From: Streptomyces antarcticus
GTDB lineage: Bacteria > Actinomycetota > Actinomycetes > Streptomycetales > Streptomycetaceae
Length of the DNA stretch: 64,000 bases
Assembly (NCBI RefSeq): GCF_026627255.1
Contig: NZ_JAPNLM010000012.1
Location: 62,001-126,000 of the forward strand
Direction: 5' to 3'
The position numbers and the translations under genes were made by a program. The notes beneath the pieces were generated by a model, which was not told the DNA's origin, did no database searches, and worked only from the letters and a program-made list of their open reading frames with translations. Shown piece by piece: positions 34,610 to 43,036 of this stretch (its first letter is position 1; each line of letters begins with the position of its first letter).

Positions 34610-35650
34610 CTACGACATCGCGGCTCGGCCGACCGCGCCCGCCGCGGTCCGGGCGGCGGGCGAAGCCGCGAGGTACTCGACCGCCCTGCGCAGCGAGCCC
34701 TCCTGCGAGGGATGGTACGACCGCCGGAAGTAGCGGGGTATGGCCGTGCCGAGCTCTCTCCACGTGGGCAGCAGTCCCTTGGCTACCGCCTGGTTGTGCC
34801 CGCAGAGCGAATAGCCCGGCCGCCCGCCCGTCTCCGGGTCGTTGCGCATGAGGTACGAAGCGCCCCATACCCACAGCCAGGCCAGCATCGGCGCGACCAC
34901 GACCATCCCCTCGATCCGCCGCGCGTACCGGGGCAGGCCGGAGCCGCCGCAGTGCTGGTACATGTCGAAGGCGACGGAGCGGTGCTCCACCTCCTCGGCT
35001 CCGTGCCAGCGCAGAAGGTCCAGCATGACCTCGTCCGCGCCGGCCCGGTCGAGGCCCTCCGCGCGCAGCACCCAGTCCCCGAGCACCGCCGTGAACTGTT
35101 CGATGGCGGCGACGATCGAGAGCCGGAAGCGCAGCCACTCCTGGGCGGTGACGGGCGCCCCGAACGGCGGCGTCTGGCCCAGCAGCCCCCCGAAGAGGAA
35201 GTCGACGTGCCGCGTGTACGCCTCCGTCGGCAACCCCTGCTCGGCGAGGTGGTCCAGTACGTAGGAGTGCTGCACGCTGTGCGTGGCCTCCTGGCCCATG
35301 AACCCCTTGACGTCCTTTCGCAGCTCCGGGTCGGTGACCAGCGGCAGTCCCTCCTTGAAGACCTGCACGAACCACCTCTCACCGGCGGGCAGCAGCAGGT
35401 GCAGCACGTTGATCACGTGGGTGGCGGCGGGCTCGCCGGGTATCCAGTGCAGGGGGGTGGACTTCCAGTCGAAGGCCACCCGGCGGGGAGTGATCGCGTA
35501 CGGGCCCAAGCGCCGGCCCCCGCCCGTGCCCGAGAAGCCCACGGCCGAGGAGCCCATGGCCGCGGAGTCCGTGCCCGACGAGCCCGTGTCCGACGAGCCC
35601 GGGCCGGATCCCGCCGCCGGGCTCACATCCGCGCTCCCGTCCGGGTTCAC
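34610..35650 (-). CDS. PF10118 predicted metal-dependent hydrolase
   Basis: A 346-aa protein of the PF10118 metal-hydrolase family. After an N-terminal low-complexity Ser/Gly linker (about 45 residues: GSSDTGSSGTDSAAMGSSAV) the domain shows likely metal ligands in GQEATHSVQHSYVLDHLAEQ and WHGAEEVEHRSVAFDMYQH, an arrangement reminiscent of di-iron proteins. Hydrophobic stretches such as GMVVVAPMLAWLWVWGAS suggest membrane association. Substrate unknown. GTG at 35650 overlaps the stop of the EphD-like gene (GTGA), so it is translationally coupled to it. Confidence 0.83.
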   Translation of the reverse strand: MNPDGSADVSPAAGSGPGSSDTGSSGTDSAAMGSSAVGFSGTGGGRRLGPYAITPRRVAFDWKSTPLHWIPGEPAATHVINVLHLLLPAGERWFVQVFKEGLPLVTDPELRKDVKGFMGQEATHSVQHSYVLDHLAEQGLPTEAYTRHVDFLFGGLLGQTPPFGAPVTAQEWLRFRLSIVAAIEQFTAVLGDWVLRAEGLDRAGADEVMLDLLRWHGAEEVEHRSVAFDMYQHCGGSGLPRYARRIEGMVVVAPMLAWLWVWGASYLMRNDPETGGRPGYSLCGHNQAVAKGLLPTWRELGTAIPRYFRRSYHPSQEGSLRRAVEYLAASPAARTAAGAVGRAAMS

Positions 35651-37437
35651 AGCGGGGGCTCCAGCTTCGCGAAGGCCCGCAGGGTGCGCGGGGCGAAGCG
35701 GGACATCCACAGGGCCCCCTTGGACTCGGGGGTCACCGGTACCACGGCCTCGTTGCGCACCACGGCCCGCAGGATCGCGTCGGCGACCTTCTCCGGCGGG
35801 AAGTTGCGCAGGCCGTAGAGCCGCGAGGAGCGTTCCTGCCGGCGCTTCTCCTCGGCCTCGTCCACCCCGGCGAAGCGCGAGGTGGCGGTGATGTTGGTGT
35901 TGACGATGCCGGGGCAGATGGCGGAGACACCGATCGACTTCGCCGCCAGCTCCGCCCGCAGGCACTCGGACAGCATCAGCACCGCGGCCTTCGAGGTGCT
36001 GTAGGCGGGCAGGGTCTTGGAGGGCAGGTAGGCGGCCGCGGAGGCGGTGTTCACGATGTGCCCGCCCTGCCCGCGCTCCGCCATCTGCCTGCCGAAGATG
36101 CGGCAGCCATGGATGACACCCCACAGATTGACGTCGAGGACCCTCTTCCAGTCCTCGGCGCTGGTGTCGAGGAAGGCTCCGGACAGGCCGATCCCGGCGT
36201 TGTTGACCAGGACGTCCACGATTCCGTACTCGGCGGCGACCCTCGCCGCGAGCTTCTCCATCGCCTGCTCGTCGCTGACGTCCACGCATTCGCCCCAGGC
36301 TTCGGGGGCTCCGACGAGCCGGGCCATCTCGGCCGTCCGCGTCGCGCCCCCGCCGTCCCGGTCCACGGCCACCACCCGGGCCCCCGCCTCGGCGAACGCG
36401 AAGGCCGTGGCCCGGCCGATGCCGCTGGCCGCGCCGGTGACCAGGACGAGCTGGCCGCCGAAGCGGTCCGCGTACTTGCCCGGAGCCCGCTGCTCCGGCG
36501 CCCGCGCCGCGGGCTCCTCCCGGGTGGTGACGAAGTCGGTGATCCACGCGGCGAGCTGGTCCGGCCGACTCCGCGGCACCCAGTGCTTGGCGGGCAGGGT
36601 CCGCCGCACCAGATCCGGGGCCCATCGCTCCAGATCGTCGTACAGGCGCTCGGACAGGAAGGCGTCCCCGGTCGGGGTGATCAGCTGCACCGGCACGTGC
36701 GCGTAGGCGTCGGCACGCGGCCGGCGCAGGCGGGGCCGGACGTTGTCGCGGTAGAGCCAGGCGCCGCGCGCCGCGTCCGTGGGCAGCGACGCCGTCGGGT
36801 ACGCACCGGACGGAACCTTCTCCAGGCGCTGGAGGATGGCCGGCCAGTGCTTGCCTAGCGGACCGCGCCAGGCGAGCTCCGGCAGCACGGGAGTGTGCAG
36901 CAGGTACACGTACCAGGACTTGGCGCCCTGGCCGAGCAGCTGCGCGGTCCGGCGCGGGGTGGGCCGCGTCATCCGCTTCTTGATCCAGTGCCCGAAGTGG
37001 TCCAGGGAGGGGCCCGACATCGAGGTGAAGGAGGCGATCCGGCCCTCGGTACGGGCGACCGTCGCGAACTCCCAGCCCTGAACGGAGCCCCAGTCGTGGC
37101 CGACCAGATGCACCGGCCGGTCGGGGCTGACCGCGTCGGCGACCGCCAGGAAGTCGTCCGTCAGCTTCTCCAGGGTGAACCCGCCGCGCAACGGCTGCGG
37201 CGCGGTGGAGCGCCCGTGGCCGCGTACGTCGTACAGCACCACGTGGAAGCGCGTCGCGAGCCGCTCGGCGACCTCTGACCACACCTCTTTGCTGTCCGGG
37301 TAGCCGTGCACCAGCACGATGGTCGGCCGCCCCGCCTCGCCGAGCTCGGCGACGCACAGCTCGACCCCGCCGGTGCTCACCCAGCGCTCGCGCGCGCCCG
37401 CCAGTCCCGCCGGTCCTGCCCCGCTCGTCCCGCTCAT
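35647..37437 (-). CDS. EphD-like fusion: alpha/beta hydrolase + short-chain dehydrogenase
   Basis: A 596-aa two-domain enzyme. N-terminal alpha/beta hydrolase of epoxide-hydrolase type (about residues 20-320): LVHGYPDSKEVWSEVAE, nucleophile loop LVGHDWGSVQGWEFA, late His in AKHWVPRSRPDQLA. C-terminal SDR (about 330-590): LVTGAASGIGRATAFAFAEA (NAD(P) fold), VLVNNAGIGLSG, and the catalytic Ser...YSTSK. The same fusion is EphD of Mycobacterium tuberculosis, linked to lipid (mycolate) metabolism; Streptomyces lacks mycolates, so the substrate here is probably another lipid or epoxide. ATG at 37437 overlaps the stop of the M24 gene by 4 bp. Together with PF10118 and M24 it looks like a lipid-related operon. 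Confidence 0.9.
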   Translation of the reverse strand: MSGTSGAGPAGLAGARERWVSTGGVELCVAELGEAGRPTIVLVHGYPDSKEVWSEVAERLATRFHVVLYDVRGHGRSTAPQPLRGGFTLEKLTDDFLAVADAVSPDRPVHLVGHDWGSVQGWEFATVARTEGRIASFTSMSGPSLDHFGHWIKKRMTRPTPRRTAQLLGQGAKSWYVYLLHTPVLPELAWRGPLGKHWPAILQRLEKVPSGAYPTASLPTDAARGAWLYRDNVRPRLRRPRADAYAHVPVQLITPTGDAFLSERLYDDLERWAPDLVRRTLPAKHWVPRSRPDQLAAWITDFVTTREEPAARAPEQRAPGKYADRFGGQLVLVTGAASGIGRATAFAFAEAGARVVAVDRDGGGATRTAEMARLVGAPEAWGECVDVSDEQAMEKLAARVAAEYGIVDVLVNNAGIGLSGAFLDTSAEDWKRVLDVNLWGVIHGCRIFGRQMAERGQGGHIVNTASAAAYLPSKTLPAYSTSKAAVLMLSECLRAELAAKSIGVSAICPGIVNTNITATSRFAGVDEAEEKRRQERSSRLYGLRNFPPEKVADAILRAVVRNEAVVPVTPESKGALWMSRFAPRTLRAFAKLEPPL

Positions 37438-38291
37438 GCCGTCTTCTCCTCAGCCCAGCGCCGCACGTGCGGCAGATCGTCGTCCAGCCAGAACGCGCTC
37501 TCCTCGGGATCCCGGGAGTCGGTGACCACCAGGATCTCCTCGAACTTCGCGCCGGTGCCCCGGAAACCCAGGTGCGGTTCCACCGCCCACAGGCCGGGCT
37601 GGGGCGGGTGGTCGGAGAAGCGGTACGGGCTCCACAGCGGGGACCAGCCCTCACGGTGCCCGTGCAGGGCGTCACCCGCCAGCCCCTTCAGGGACTGGGT
37701 GCCGAAGCCGAACGCGGTGGGCGACCAGCGCCGCTCCTTGACCCGGTCGATCTTGTGCGCGATCACGCCGAAGGGGTAGGCGCGGTGACGGTTGGCGTAG
37801 CCCTGCCGCGTCATCAGCCGCTCGACGTTCTCGTAGATCTCGCGCAGGGGGCGGCGCTCGCGCACCTGCTCCAGGATCAGCACGCGGTGCGCGTGCAGAT
37901 CGGACATCAGACGGTCCTGGACCGGGTTCAGCCCGAGGCTGCCCGAGTAGCCCACGTCGGCCGCGTAGCCCTTGAAGACCGGCGCCATGTCGAGGATGAA
38001 CGGCATCCCCGGCTCCAGCTTCCGGTTCGTCGGGAAGAACTGCAGCGGGATCCTGAAGTTCGCGAAGGCGGTGCGGTCGCCGAACCAGGCGAAGGGGAGG
38101 TGGAACCAGTCGCGCACGCCCCGCTCGCGCAGCCATTCGCGCTGCATCCGCGCGGCCTCCCGCTCGGTCATTCCGGGCCGCAGCTGCGCGGCGACGGCCT
38201 CCGCGCACTCGTACGAGAGCCGTTGCACTTCCCTGAACCCGCGCAGTTCGGGGGTGAGTTGCGCGGTGCGTTGCTTGGTGTCCCCAGCCAT
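37434..38291 (-). CDS. M24-family metallopeptidase-like protein
   Basis: A 285-aa member of the pita-bread fold M24 family (methionine aminopeptidase/prolidase/creatinase relatives). The metal-ligand pattern is complete: two Asp in LDMAPVFKGYAADVGYSG, His in LAGDALHGHREG, Glu in LWAVEPHLGFRG and Glu in AKFEEILVVTD. An atypical member of its family, its substrate is unknown, and it could equally be a non-peptidase as several M24 relatives are. First gene of the operon with EphD-like, PF10118 and MerR; ATG at 38291 (MAGDTKQRTAQL) is followed by the domain, whereas 20 in-frame residues upstream are not conserved in character. Confidence 0.86.
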   Translation of the reverse strand: MAGDTKQRTAQLTPELRGFREVQRLSYECAEAVAAQLRPGMTEREAARMQREWLRERGVRDWFHLPFAWFGDRTAFANFRIPLQFFPTNRKLEPGMPFILDMAPVFKGYAADVGYSGSLGLNPVQDRLMSDLHAHRVLILEQVRERRPLREIYENVERLMTRQGYANRHRAYPFGVIAHKIDRVKERRWSPTAFGFGTQSLKGLAGDALHGHREGWSPLWSPYRFSDHPPQPGLWAVEPHLGFRGTGAKFEEILVVTDSRDPEESAFWLDDDLPHVRRWAEEKTA

Positions 38292-38386
38292 GCCAGCAGT
38301 CCGTCCCTGTAGCCGTACGCGCCCGTAACTTGACACTGATGAATGTGACAATGACTGGAGATCACGTCAAGGCCCGTGCACGGACC

Positions 38387-38395
38387 TGTGGACAA
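38387..38395 (-). promoter_or_regulatory. DnaA-box-like site between operons
   Basis: Minus-strand TTGTCCACA, an exact match to the Streptomyces DnaA-box consensus, in the 216-bp divergent gap between the M24 and ABC-transporter genes. Single box; possibly chance or part of wider DnaA titration. Confidence 0.5.
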
Positions 38396-38507
38396 ACTTG
38401 TCCGGGTCACATCAGCCTCCAGTACGGGTATGTACGCCTGAAGGCGGAGACGGGAGCCAACTCAAGGTCTGACGATTCGCGGGGCCCGGACCACTAACGT
38501 CGAACCC

Positions 38508-39551
38508 GTGACTGTCATCGCGACCGAAAGCCTGAGCAAGCGGTACCCCCGAGTGACCGCCCTCGACCGGCTCTCCCTGGACATCGGGCCTGGTGTTACC
38601 GGCCTCGTGGGTGCCAATGGAGCCGGCAAGTCCACGCTGATCAAGATTCTGCTGGGACTGTCCCCCGCCACCGAGGGCAGTGCCGCCGTGCTCGGCCTCG
38701 ACGTCACCACGCATGGCAGCGCCATCCGTGAACGCGTCGGCTACATGCCCGAGCACGACTGCCTGCCACCCGACGTCTCGGCCACCGAGTTCGTCGTCCA
38801 CATGGCGCGCATGTCCGGCCTCCCGCCGACCGCCGCCCGTGAACGCACCGCCGACACCCTGCGCCACGTCGGACTGTACGAAGAGCGCTACCGCCCCATC
38901 GGTGGCTACTCCACCGGCATGAAGCAGCGCGTCAAGCTCGCCCAGGCGCTCGTCCACGACCCGCAGCTGGTTCTCCTCGACGAGCCCACCAACGGCCTCG
39001 ACCCGGTCGGCCGCGACGAGATGCTCGGACTGATCCGCCGGATCTACACGGACTTCGGCATCTCCGTCCTGGTCACCTCCCACCTCCTCGGCGAGTTGGA
39101 GCGGACCTGCGACCACGTCGTGGTCGTAGACGGGGGCAAGCTGCTGCGCTCCAGCTCCACCAGCGACTTCACCCAGAGCACCGCGACCCTCGCCGTCGAG
39201 GTGACCGACTCCGACGAGCACCCGGACGGCACGGCCGCCCTGCGCAAGGCGCTCACCGGGGTGGGGCTCACCCTCCATGCCGGAGAGGAACAGGGCCTGC
39301 CCGGGGCCGGCCACGTCCTCCTCGTCGAGGCCACCGGAGACCAGACCTACGACACCGTCCGCGACACCGTCGCCGACCTGGGCCTCGGCTTGGTGCGCAT
39401 GGAGCAGCGCCGCCACCACATCGCGGAGGTCTTCCGCGACAACGACCAGTCCGTCCCCGGCGGCCAACCCGTCCCCGGCGGCCAGCCCGTCCTCGGCGAC
39501 CGGCCCGTCCACACCGCCCAGCAGAAGGGAGCCGGTTCCGATGGCGCCTGA
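38508..39551 (+). CDS. ABC transporter ATPase, system 1
   Basis: A 347-aa ABC ATPase. Walker A GANGAGKSTLIKILLG (about residue 37), signature STGMKQRVKLAQALVHD, Walker B QLVLLDEPTNGLDPVGR and H-loop VTSHLLGELERTCDH. The C-terminal 100 residues contain the repeat PGGQPVPGGQPVLGDRPVH, atypical low complexity. It pairs with the permease that overlaps its end by 11 bp, and the same arrangement recurs directly downstream, so four genes form one operon. The cargo is unknown. The permease-type helps class it as an ABC-2 exporter. GTG at 38508 is the first start of the conserved domain. Confidence 0.9.
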   Translation: MTVIATESLSKRYPRVTALDRLSLDIGPGVTGLVGANGAGKSTLIKILLGLSPATEGSAAVLGLDVTTHGSAIRERVGYMPEHDCLPPDVSATEFVVHMARMSGLPPTAARERTADTLRHVGLYEERYRPIGGYSTGMKQRVKLAQALVHDPQLVLLDEPTNGLDPVGRDEMLGLIRRIYTDFGISVLVTSHLLGELERTCDHVVVVDGGKLLRSSSTSDFTQSTATLAVEVTDSDEHPDGTAALRKALTGVGLTLHAGEEQGLPGAGHVLLVEATGDQTYDTVRDTVADLGLGLVRMEQRRHHIAEVFRDNDQSVPGGQPVPGGQPVLGDRPVHTAQQKGAGSDGA

Positions 39552-40428
39552 CACCTCGACCCAGATCCACAACATCGGCTACCGGTCCTACGACGGGGCC
39601 CGGCTCGGCCGCTCCTACGCCCGCAAGTCGCTGTTCTCGCAGTCCCTGCGCGGCGCGTACGGGCTCGGCCGCTCCGCCAAGTCCAAGGTCCTGCCGATGA
39701 TCCTCTTCGCGGTGATGTGCGTTCCCGCGCTGATCCTCGTAGCGGTGGCCATCACCGTTCCCGGCAGCACCGAACTGCCGATCAAGTACACGACGTACGC
39801 CCTGACCACGCAGGTGGTCATTGGTCTCTTCCTCGCCTCCCAGGCACCCCAGTCGGTCTCCCGTGACCTGCGGTTCAAGACGGTGCCGCTGTACTTCTCG
39901 CGGCCGATCGAGCGGGTCGACTACGTCGTGGCCAAGTTCGCGGCCATGGCCTCGGCCCTGTTCATCCTCACCGCCACACCGCTGCTGATCATGTGGATCG
40001 GCTCGCTGCTGGCGAAGTTCGACTTCGGCGACCAGACCAAGGGATTCGGGCAGGGACTGGTGTCGGTACTTCTGCTGTCGCTGCTCTTCGCGGGCCTCGG
40101 CCTCATCATGGCCGCGCTCACCCCCCGCCGAGGGTTCGGCGTCGCCGCGATCATCGCCGTGCTTCTGATCCCCTACGGAGCGGTGACCGCCGTCCAGGGC
40201 ATCGCCTACAGCACCGGCAACACCGGGGCCATCGACTGGATGGGCCTGTTCTCCCCGATCACCCTGATCGACGGCATCCAGACCGCGTTCCTCGGCGCCA
40301 CCTCCGCCTTCCCCGGCGGTGAAGGCCCCACGGCCGGCACCGGCTTCGTCTACCTGCTCGTCGCCCTCGGCCTCATCGCCGGCTCCTACGCCGCTCTGAT
40401 GGCCCGCTACCGGAAGGCCGGGCTGTGA
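39541..40428 (+). CDS. ABC-2-type permease, system 1
   Basis: A 295-aa permease starting MAPDTSTQIHNIGYRSYDGA, with six membrane segments (e.g. VLPMILFAVMCVPALILVAV, TTYALTTQVVIGLFLASQAP, GLVSVLLLSLLFAGLGLIMA). A cytosolic loop PLYFSRPIERVDYVVAKF resembles the ABC-2 coupling region. It overlaps the preceding ATPase gene by 11 bp and the following one by 4 bp (GTGA), giving tight coupling. No export substrate can be named. Confidence 0.88.
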   Translation: MAPDTSTQIHNIGYRSYDGARLGRSYARKSLFSQSLRGAYGLGRSAKSKVLPMILFAVMCVPALILVAVAITVPGSTELPIKYTTYALTTQVVIGLFLASQAPQSVSRDLRFKTVPLYFSRPIERVDYVVAKFAAMASALFILTATPLLIMWIGSLLAKFDFGDQTKGFGQGLVSVLLLSLLFAGLGLIMAALTPRRGFGVAAIIAVLLIPYGAVTAVQGIAYSTGNTGAIDWMGLFSPITLIDGIQTAFLGATSAFPGGEGPTAGTGFVYLLVALGLIAGSYAALMARYRKAGL

Positions 40429-41336
40429 CCATCATCGACATCGACCACACGTCCCGCTGGTTCGGGAACGTCGTCGCCGTCAACGACGTGACCATGCGCA
40501 TCGGCCCGGGAGTCACCGGACTGCTGGGCCCCAACGGCGCCGGAAAGTCCACGCTCATCAACATGATGGGCGGCTTCCTGGCCCCCTCCACGGGCACGGT
40601 CACGATCGACGGCACGCAGATCTGGCGCAACGAGCAGGTCTACAAGCAGATCGGCGTCGTGCCCGAGCGCGAGGCCATGTACGACTTCCTCACCGGCCGC
40701 GAGTTCGTCGTCGCCAACGCCGAACTGCACGGGCTCGACGATGCGGCCGCCCAGCGGGCACTGGCCACCGTCGAGATGGAGTACGCCCAGGACCGCAAGA
40801 TCTCCACGTACTCCAAGGGCATGCGCCAGCGCGTGAAGATGGCCTCCGCCCTGGTCCACGACCCGGCCGTGCTGCTCCTCGACGAGCCGTTCAACGGCAT
40901 GGACCCCCGCCAGCGCATGCAGCTCATGGACCTGCTGCGGCGCATGGGAGACGCCGGCCGCACCGTGCTGTTCTCCTCGCACATCCTGGAGGAGGTCGAG
41001 CAGCTGGCTTCCCACATCGAGGTGGTCGTCGCCGGCCGGCACGCCGCCTCGGGCGACTTCCGCAAGATCCGCCGCCTGATGACGGACCGCCCCCACCGCT
41101 ACCTCGTCCGCTCCTCCGACGACCGGGTCCTCGCAGCGGCCCTGATCGCCGACCCGTCCACGGCCGGTATCGAGGTCGACCTGAAGGAAGGCGCCCTGCG
41201 CATCCAGACCGTCGACTTCGGGCGCTTCACCGAGCTGCTGCCGCGGGTCGCCCGCGCGCATGGCATCCGGCTGCTCACGGTCTCGCCCTCCGACGAGTCC
41301 CTCGAGTCGGTCTTCTCCTACCTCGTCTCGGCCTGA
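40425..41336 (+). CDS. ABC transporter ATPase, system 2
   Basis: A 303-aa ATPase with Walker A GPNGAGKSTLINMMGG, signature YSKGMRQRVKMASALVHD, Walker B AVLLLDEPFNGMDPRQR and H-loop LFSSHILEEVEQLASH. About half identical in layout to the ATPase at 38508, so the locus likely arose by duplication of an ATPase-permease pair. GTG at 40425 overlaps the upstream permease stop. The C terminus is short and normal, unlike that of system 1. Confidence 0.9.
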   Translation: MTIIDIDHTSRWFGNVVAVNDVTMRIGPGVTGLLGPNGAGKSTLINMMGGFLAPSTGTVTIDGTQIWRNEQVYKQIGVVPEREAMYDFLTGREFVVANAELHGLDDAAAQRALATVEMEYAQDRKISTYSKGMRQRVKMASALVHDPAVLLLDEPFNGMDPRQRMQLMDLLRRMGDAGRTVLFSSHILEEVEQLASHIEVVVAGRHAASGDFRKIRRLMTDRPHRYLVRSSDDRVLAAALIADPSTAGIEVDLKEGALRIQTVDFGRFTELLPRVARAHGIRLLTVSPSDESLESVFSYLVSA

Positions 41337-41350
41337 AGGAGCTGGCACCC

Positions 41351-42070
41351 ATGTACAACCCCACCGTTGCCCGGCTCACCTACCGGGCCCTGCTCGGCCG
41401 CCGCCGCGCGCTGATCCTGTTCCTGCTCCCGGCCCTGCTGATCGTCATCGCCATCGCCGTCCGTGCCCTCACCGGAGTGGACGACAAGGTCGCCGCCGAC
41501 CTGCTCGGCGGCTTCGCCCTGGCGACGATGGTCCCGCTGATCGGCGTCATCGCCGGCACCGGCGCCATCGGCCCGGAGATCGACGACGGATCGATCGTCT
41601 ACCTGCTCTCGAAGCCGGTGAAGCGCCCGACGATCATCATGACCAAGCTGATCGTCGCCATCGCCGTCACCATGGCCTTCTCCGCGATCCCCACCTTGAT
41701 CGCCGGCTTCATCCTCAACGGCAACGGCCAGCAGATCGCCATCGCCTACACGGTCGCGGCCCTCGTCGCCTCGATCGCCTACAGCGCGCTGTTCCTGCTG
41801 CTGGGTACCGTCAGCAGGCACGCGGTCGTCTTCGGCCTCGTCTACGCGCTGATCTGGGAGTCGCTCTTCGGCAGCCTGGTCTCGGGCGCCAAAACCCTCA
41901 GCGTCCAGCAGTGGGCCCTGTCCCTCGCAGAGAAGGTCGCGGGTGAGGGGTACGTCGACGCCACCGTCGGCCTGCCCACCGCCGTCGTCCTGCTCGTGGT
42001 GGTGACCGTCGGAGCCACCGTCTACGCGGGCCAGAAGCTGCGCCGCCTCACCCTGGCCGGCGAGGAGTAG
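41351..42070 (+). CDS. ABC-2-type permease, system 2
   Basis: A 239-aa permease starting MYNPTVARLTYRALLGRRRA, shorter than its system-1 partner, with about six membrane segments (ALILFLLPALLIVIAIAVRA, GGFALATMVPLIGVIAGTGA, IAYTVAALVASIAYSALFLL). The loop DGSIVYLLSKPVKRPTIIMT matches ABC-2 exporters. It lies 14 bp after the system-2 ATPase with a GAAGGAG site. Last gene of the four-gene operon. Confidence 0.88.
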   Translation: MYNPTVARLTYRALLGRRRALILFLLPALLIVIAIAVRALTGVDDKVAADLLGGFALATMVPLIGVIAGTGAIGPEIDDGSIVYLLSKPVKRPTIIMTKLIVAIAVTMAFSAIPTLIAGFILNGNGQQIAIAYTVAALVASIAYSALFLLLGTVSRHAVVFGLVYALIWESLFGSLVSGAKTLSVQQWALSLAEKVAGEGYVDATVGLPTAVVLLVVVTVGATVYAGQKLRRLTLAGEE

Positions 42071-42162
42071 GCCCCGGCCGACCCCGGCACACCGCTGTGA
42101 CCTTGTGCCCCGCCCGGCCCACCGGCCAGGCGGGGCACAGCTGCGCGCGTCATCATCGGTGC

Positions 42163-42825
42163 ATGATCGAGCACGCCGAGCCCGAGCCGTCCAGGCCCCT
42201 GCGGTCCTGGATACGCTCCTCGCCCGGAACGCACATCTGGCTGCTGATCATCGCCGTCACCAGCGTCGTCGTCGTCATCGCGCCCGACCGGGTGGACCAC
42301 GTCCTGCTCCACCGCAACAGCAGCAATCTCCACCAGCTCGTCCAGCATCCGGTCCGGGCGCTCCTCAGCAGCGCCTTCTGGATCGAGAACCCTGCCTCGC
42401 TCCCGCTCTACGCACTGCTCTTCGAGGTCTTCCACGCCCCCGTCGAACGCTGGCTCGGCACCCTGCGCTGGCTCCTGATCGTCGCGACCGCCCACATCGT
42501 CGCCACCCTGGTCAGCCAGAAGGCCCTCCTGATGGCCATTCAGGACCACCGAGCCCCGCGAACCATGACCCATGTCGTCGACATCGGCGTCAGCTACGGC
42601 CTGGCGGCGGCCGCGGGCGTGCTTACCTACCGGCTGCCCGGTCCCTGGAAATGGTTCTACCTCGCCGGTGTGGTCGCCTTCTTCGGGCTCCCCCTCGCCA
42701 CTGGCGGGAACTTCACCGACCTCGGTCATGCCATCGCCCTTGCGGTCGGCCTGCTGGCGTGGCCACTCACCCGCCGCCCTGTTTCACGTGAAACGCGACC
42801 CCTGTTTCACGTGAAACAGGGGTAG
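42163..42825 (+). CDS. Rhomboid-like membrane protein
   Basis: A 220-aa integral membrane protein of the rhomboid-like group without the protease signature: there is no GxSG serine motif, so activity is doubtful. It has six hydrophobic segments and ends LLAWPLTRRPVSRETRPLFHVKQG. The last 16 residues are encoded by two parS sites (42781 and 42804), in two frames of translation, giving VSRET and FHVKQ; the tail sequence is therefore constrained by DNA rather than by protein. ATG at 42163 (MIEHAEPEPSRPLR) is the first start of the fold. It follows the ABC operon after 92 bp on the same strand. Confidence 0.82.
   Translation: MIEHAEPEPSRPLRSWIRSSPGTHIWLLIIAVTSVVVVIAPDRVDHVLLHRNSSNLHQLVQHPVRALLSSAFWIENPASLPLYALLFEVFHAPVERWLGTLRWLLIVATAHIVATLVSQKALLMAIQDHRAPRTMTHVVDIGVSYGLAAAAGVLTYRLPGPWKWFYLAGVVAFFGLPLATGGNFTDLGHAIALAVGLLAWPLTRRPVSRETRPLFHVKQG
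42781..42794. promoter_or_regulatory. parS: parS site inside the rhomboid-like gene (left)
   Basis: Exact 14-bp GTTTCACGTGAAAC; in frame it encodes VSRET. Confidence 0.92.
42804..42817. promoter_or_regulatory. parS: parS site inside the rhomboid-like gene (right)
   Basis: Exact parS match within a 24-bp perfect palindrome (42799-42822), 23 bp centre to centre from the copy at 42781. It encodes FHVKQ at the end of the gene and could double as a terminator hairpin. Confidence 0.92.
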
Positions 42826-42961
42826 GCCGTCTCGTCGGCACGGGTTTTGGCTTCCCAGCGGCCGCGGCCTGTCGGCGTCGCCGCCGGATTCACGGCTGAT
42901 GCGCGGAAATTCGCTGGTACGGGGCATCCGCCCGGGGCAGAGTGAGCCGTGCGGGGATCAA

Positions 42962-43021
42962 CAAGAGGTCCGGGGCAGCCGCTTCGAGCGCGCCTTCCGG
43001 CGCGGGCCGCCCCGGACCTCT
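42962..43021 (-). terminator. Long hairpin terminator after the HAD copy 2 gene
   Basis: A 14-bp perfect stem (42962-42975 with 43008-43021, AAGAGGTCCGGGGC/GCCCCGGACCTCTT) with a 32-base loop, 16 bp past the stop of the minus-strand HAD gene. It can serve the opposing rhomboid-like gene as well. Confidence 0.8.
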
Positions 43022-43036
43022 TCTCCCTCGTACCGG

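Noticed and set aside
35651..37675. Long in-frame extension upstream of the PF10118 gene
   Set aside because: It overlaps the EphD-like gene whose motifs are clear; the GTGA overlap at 35650 is the sensible start.
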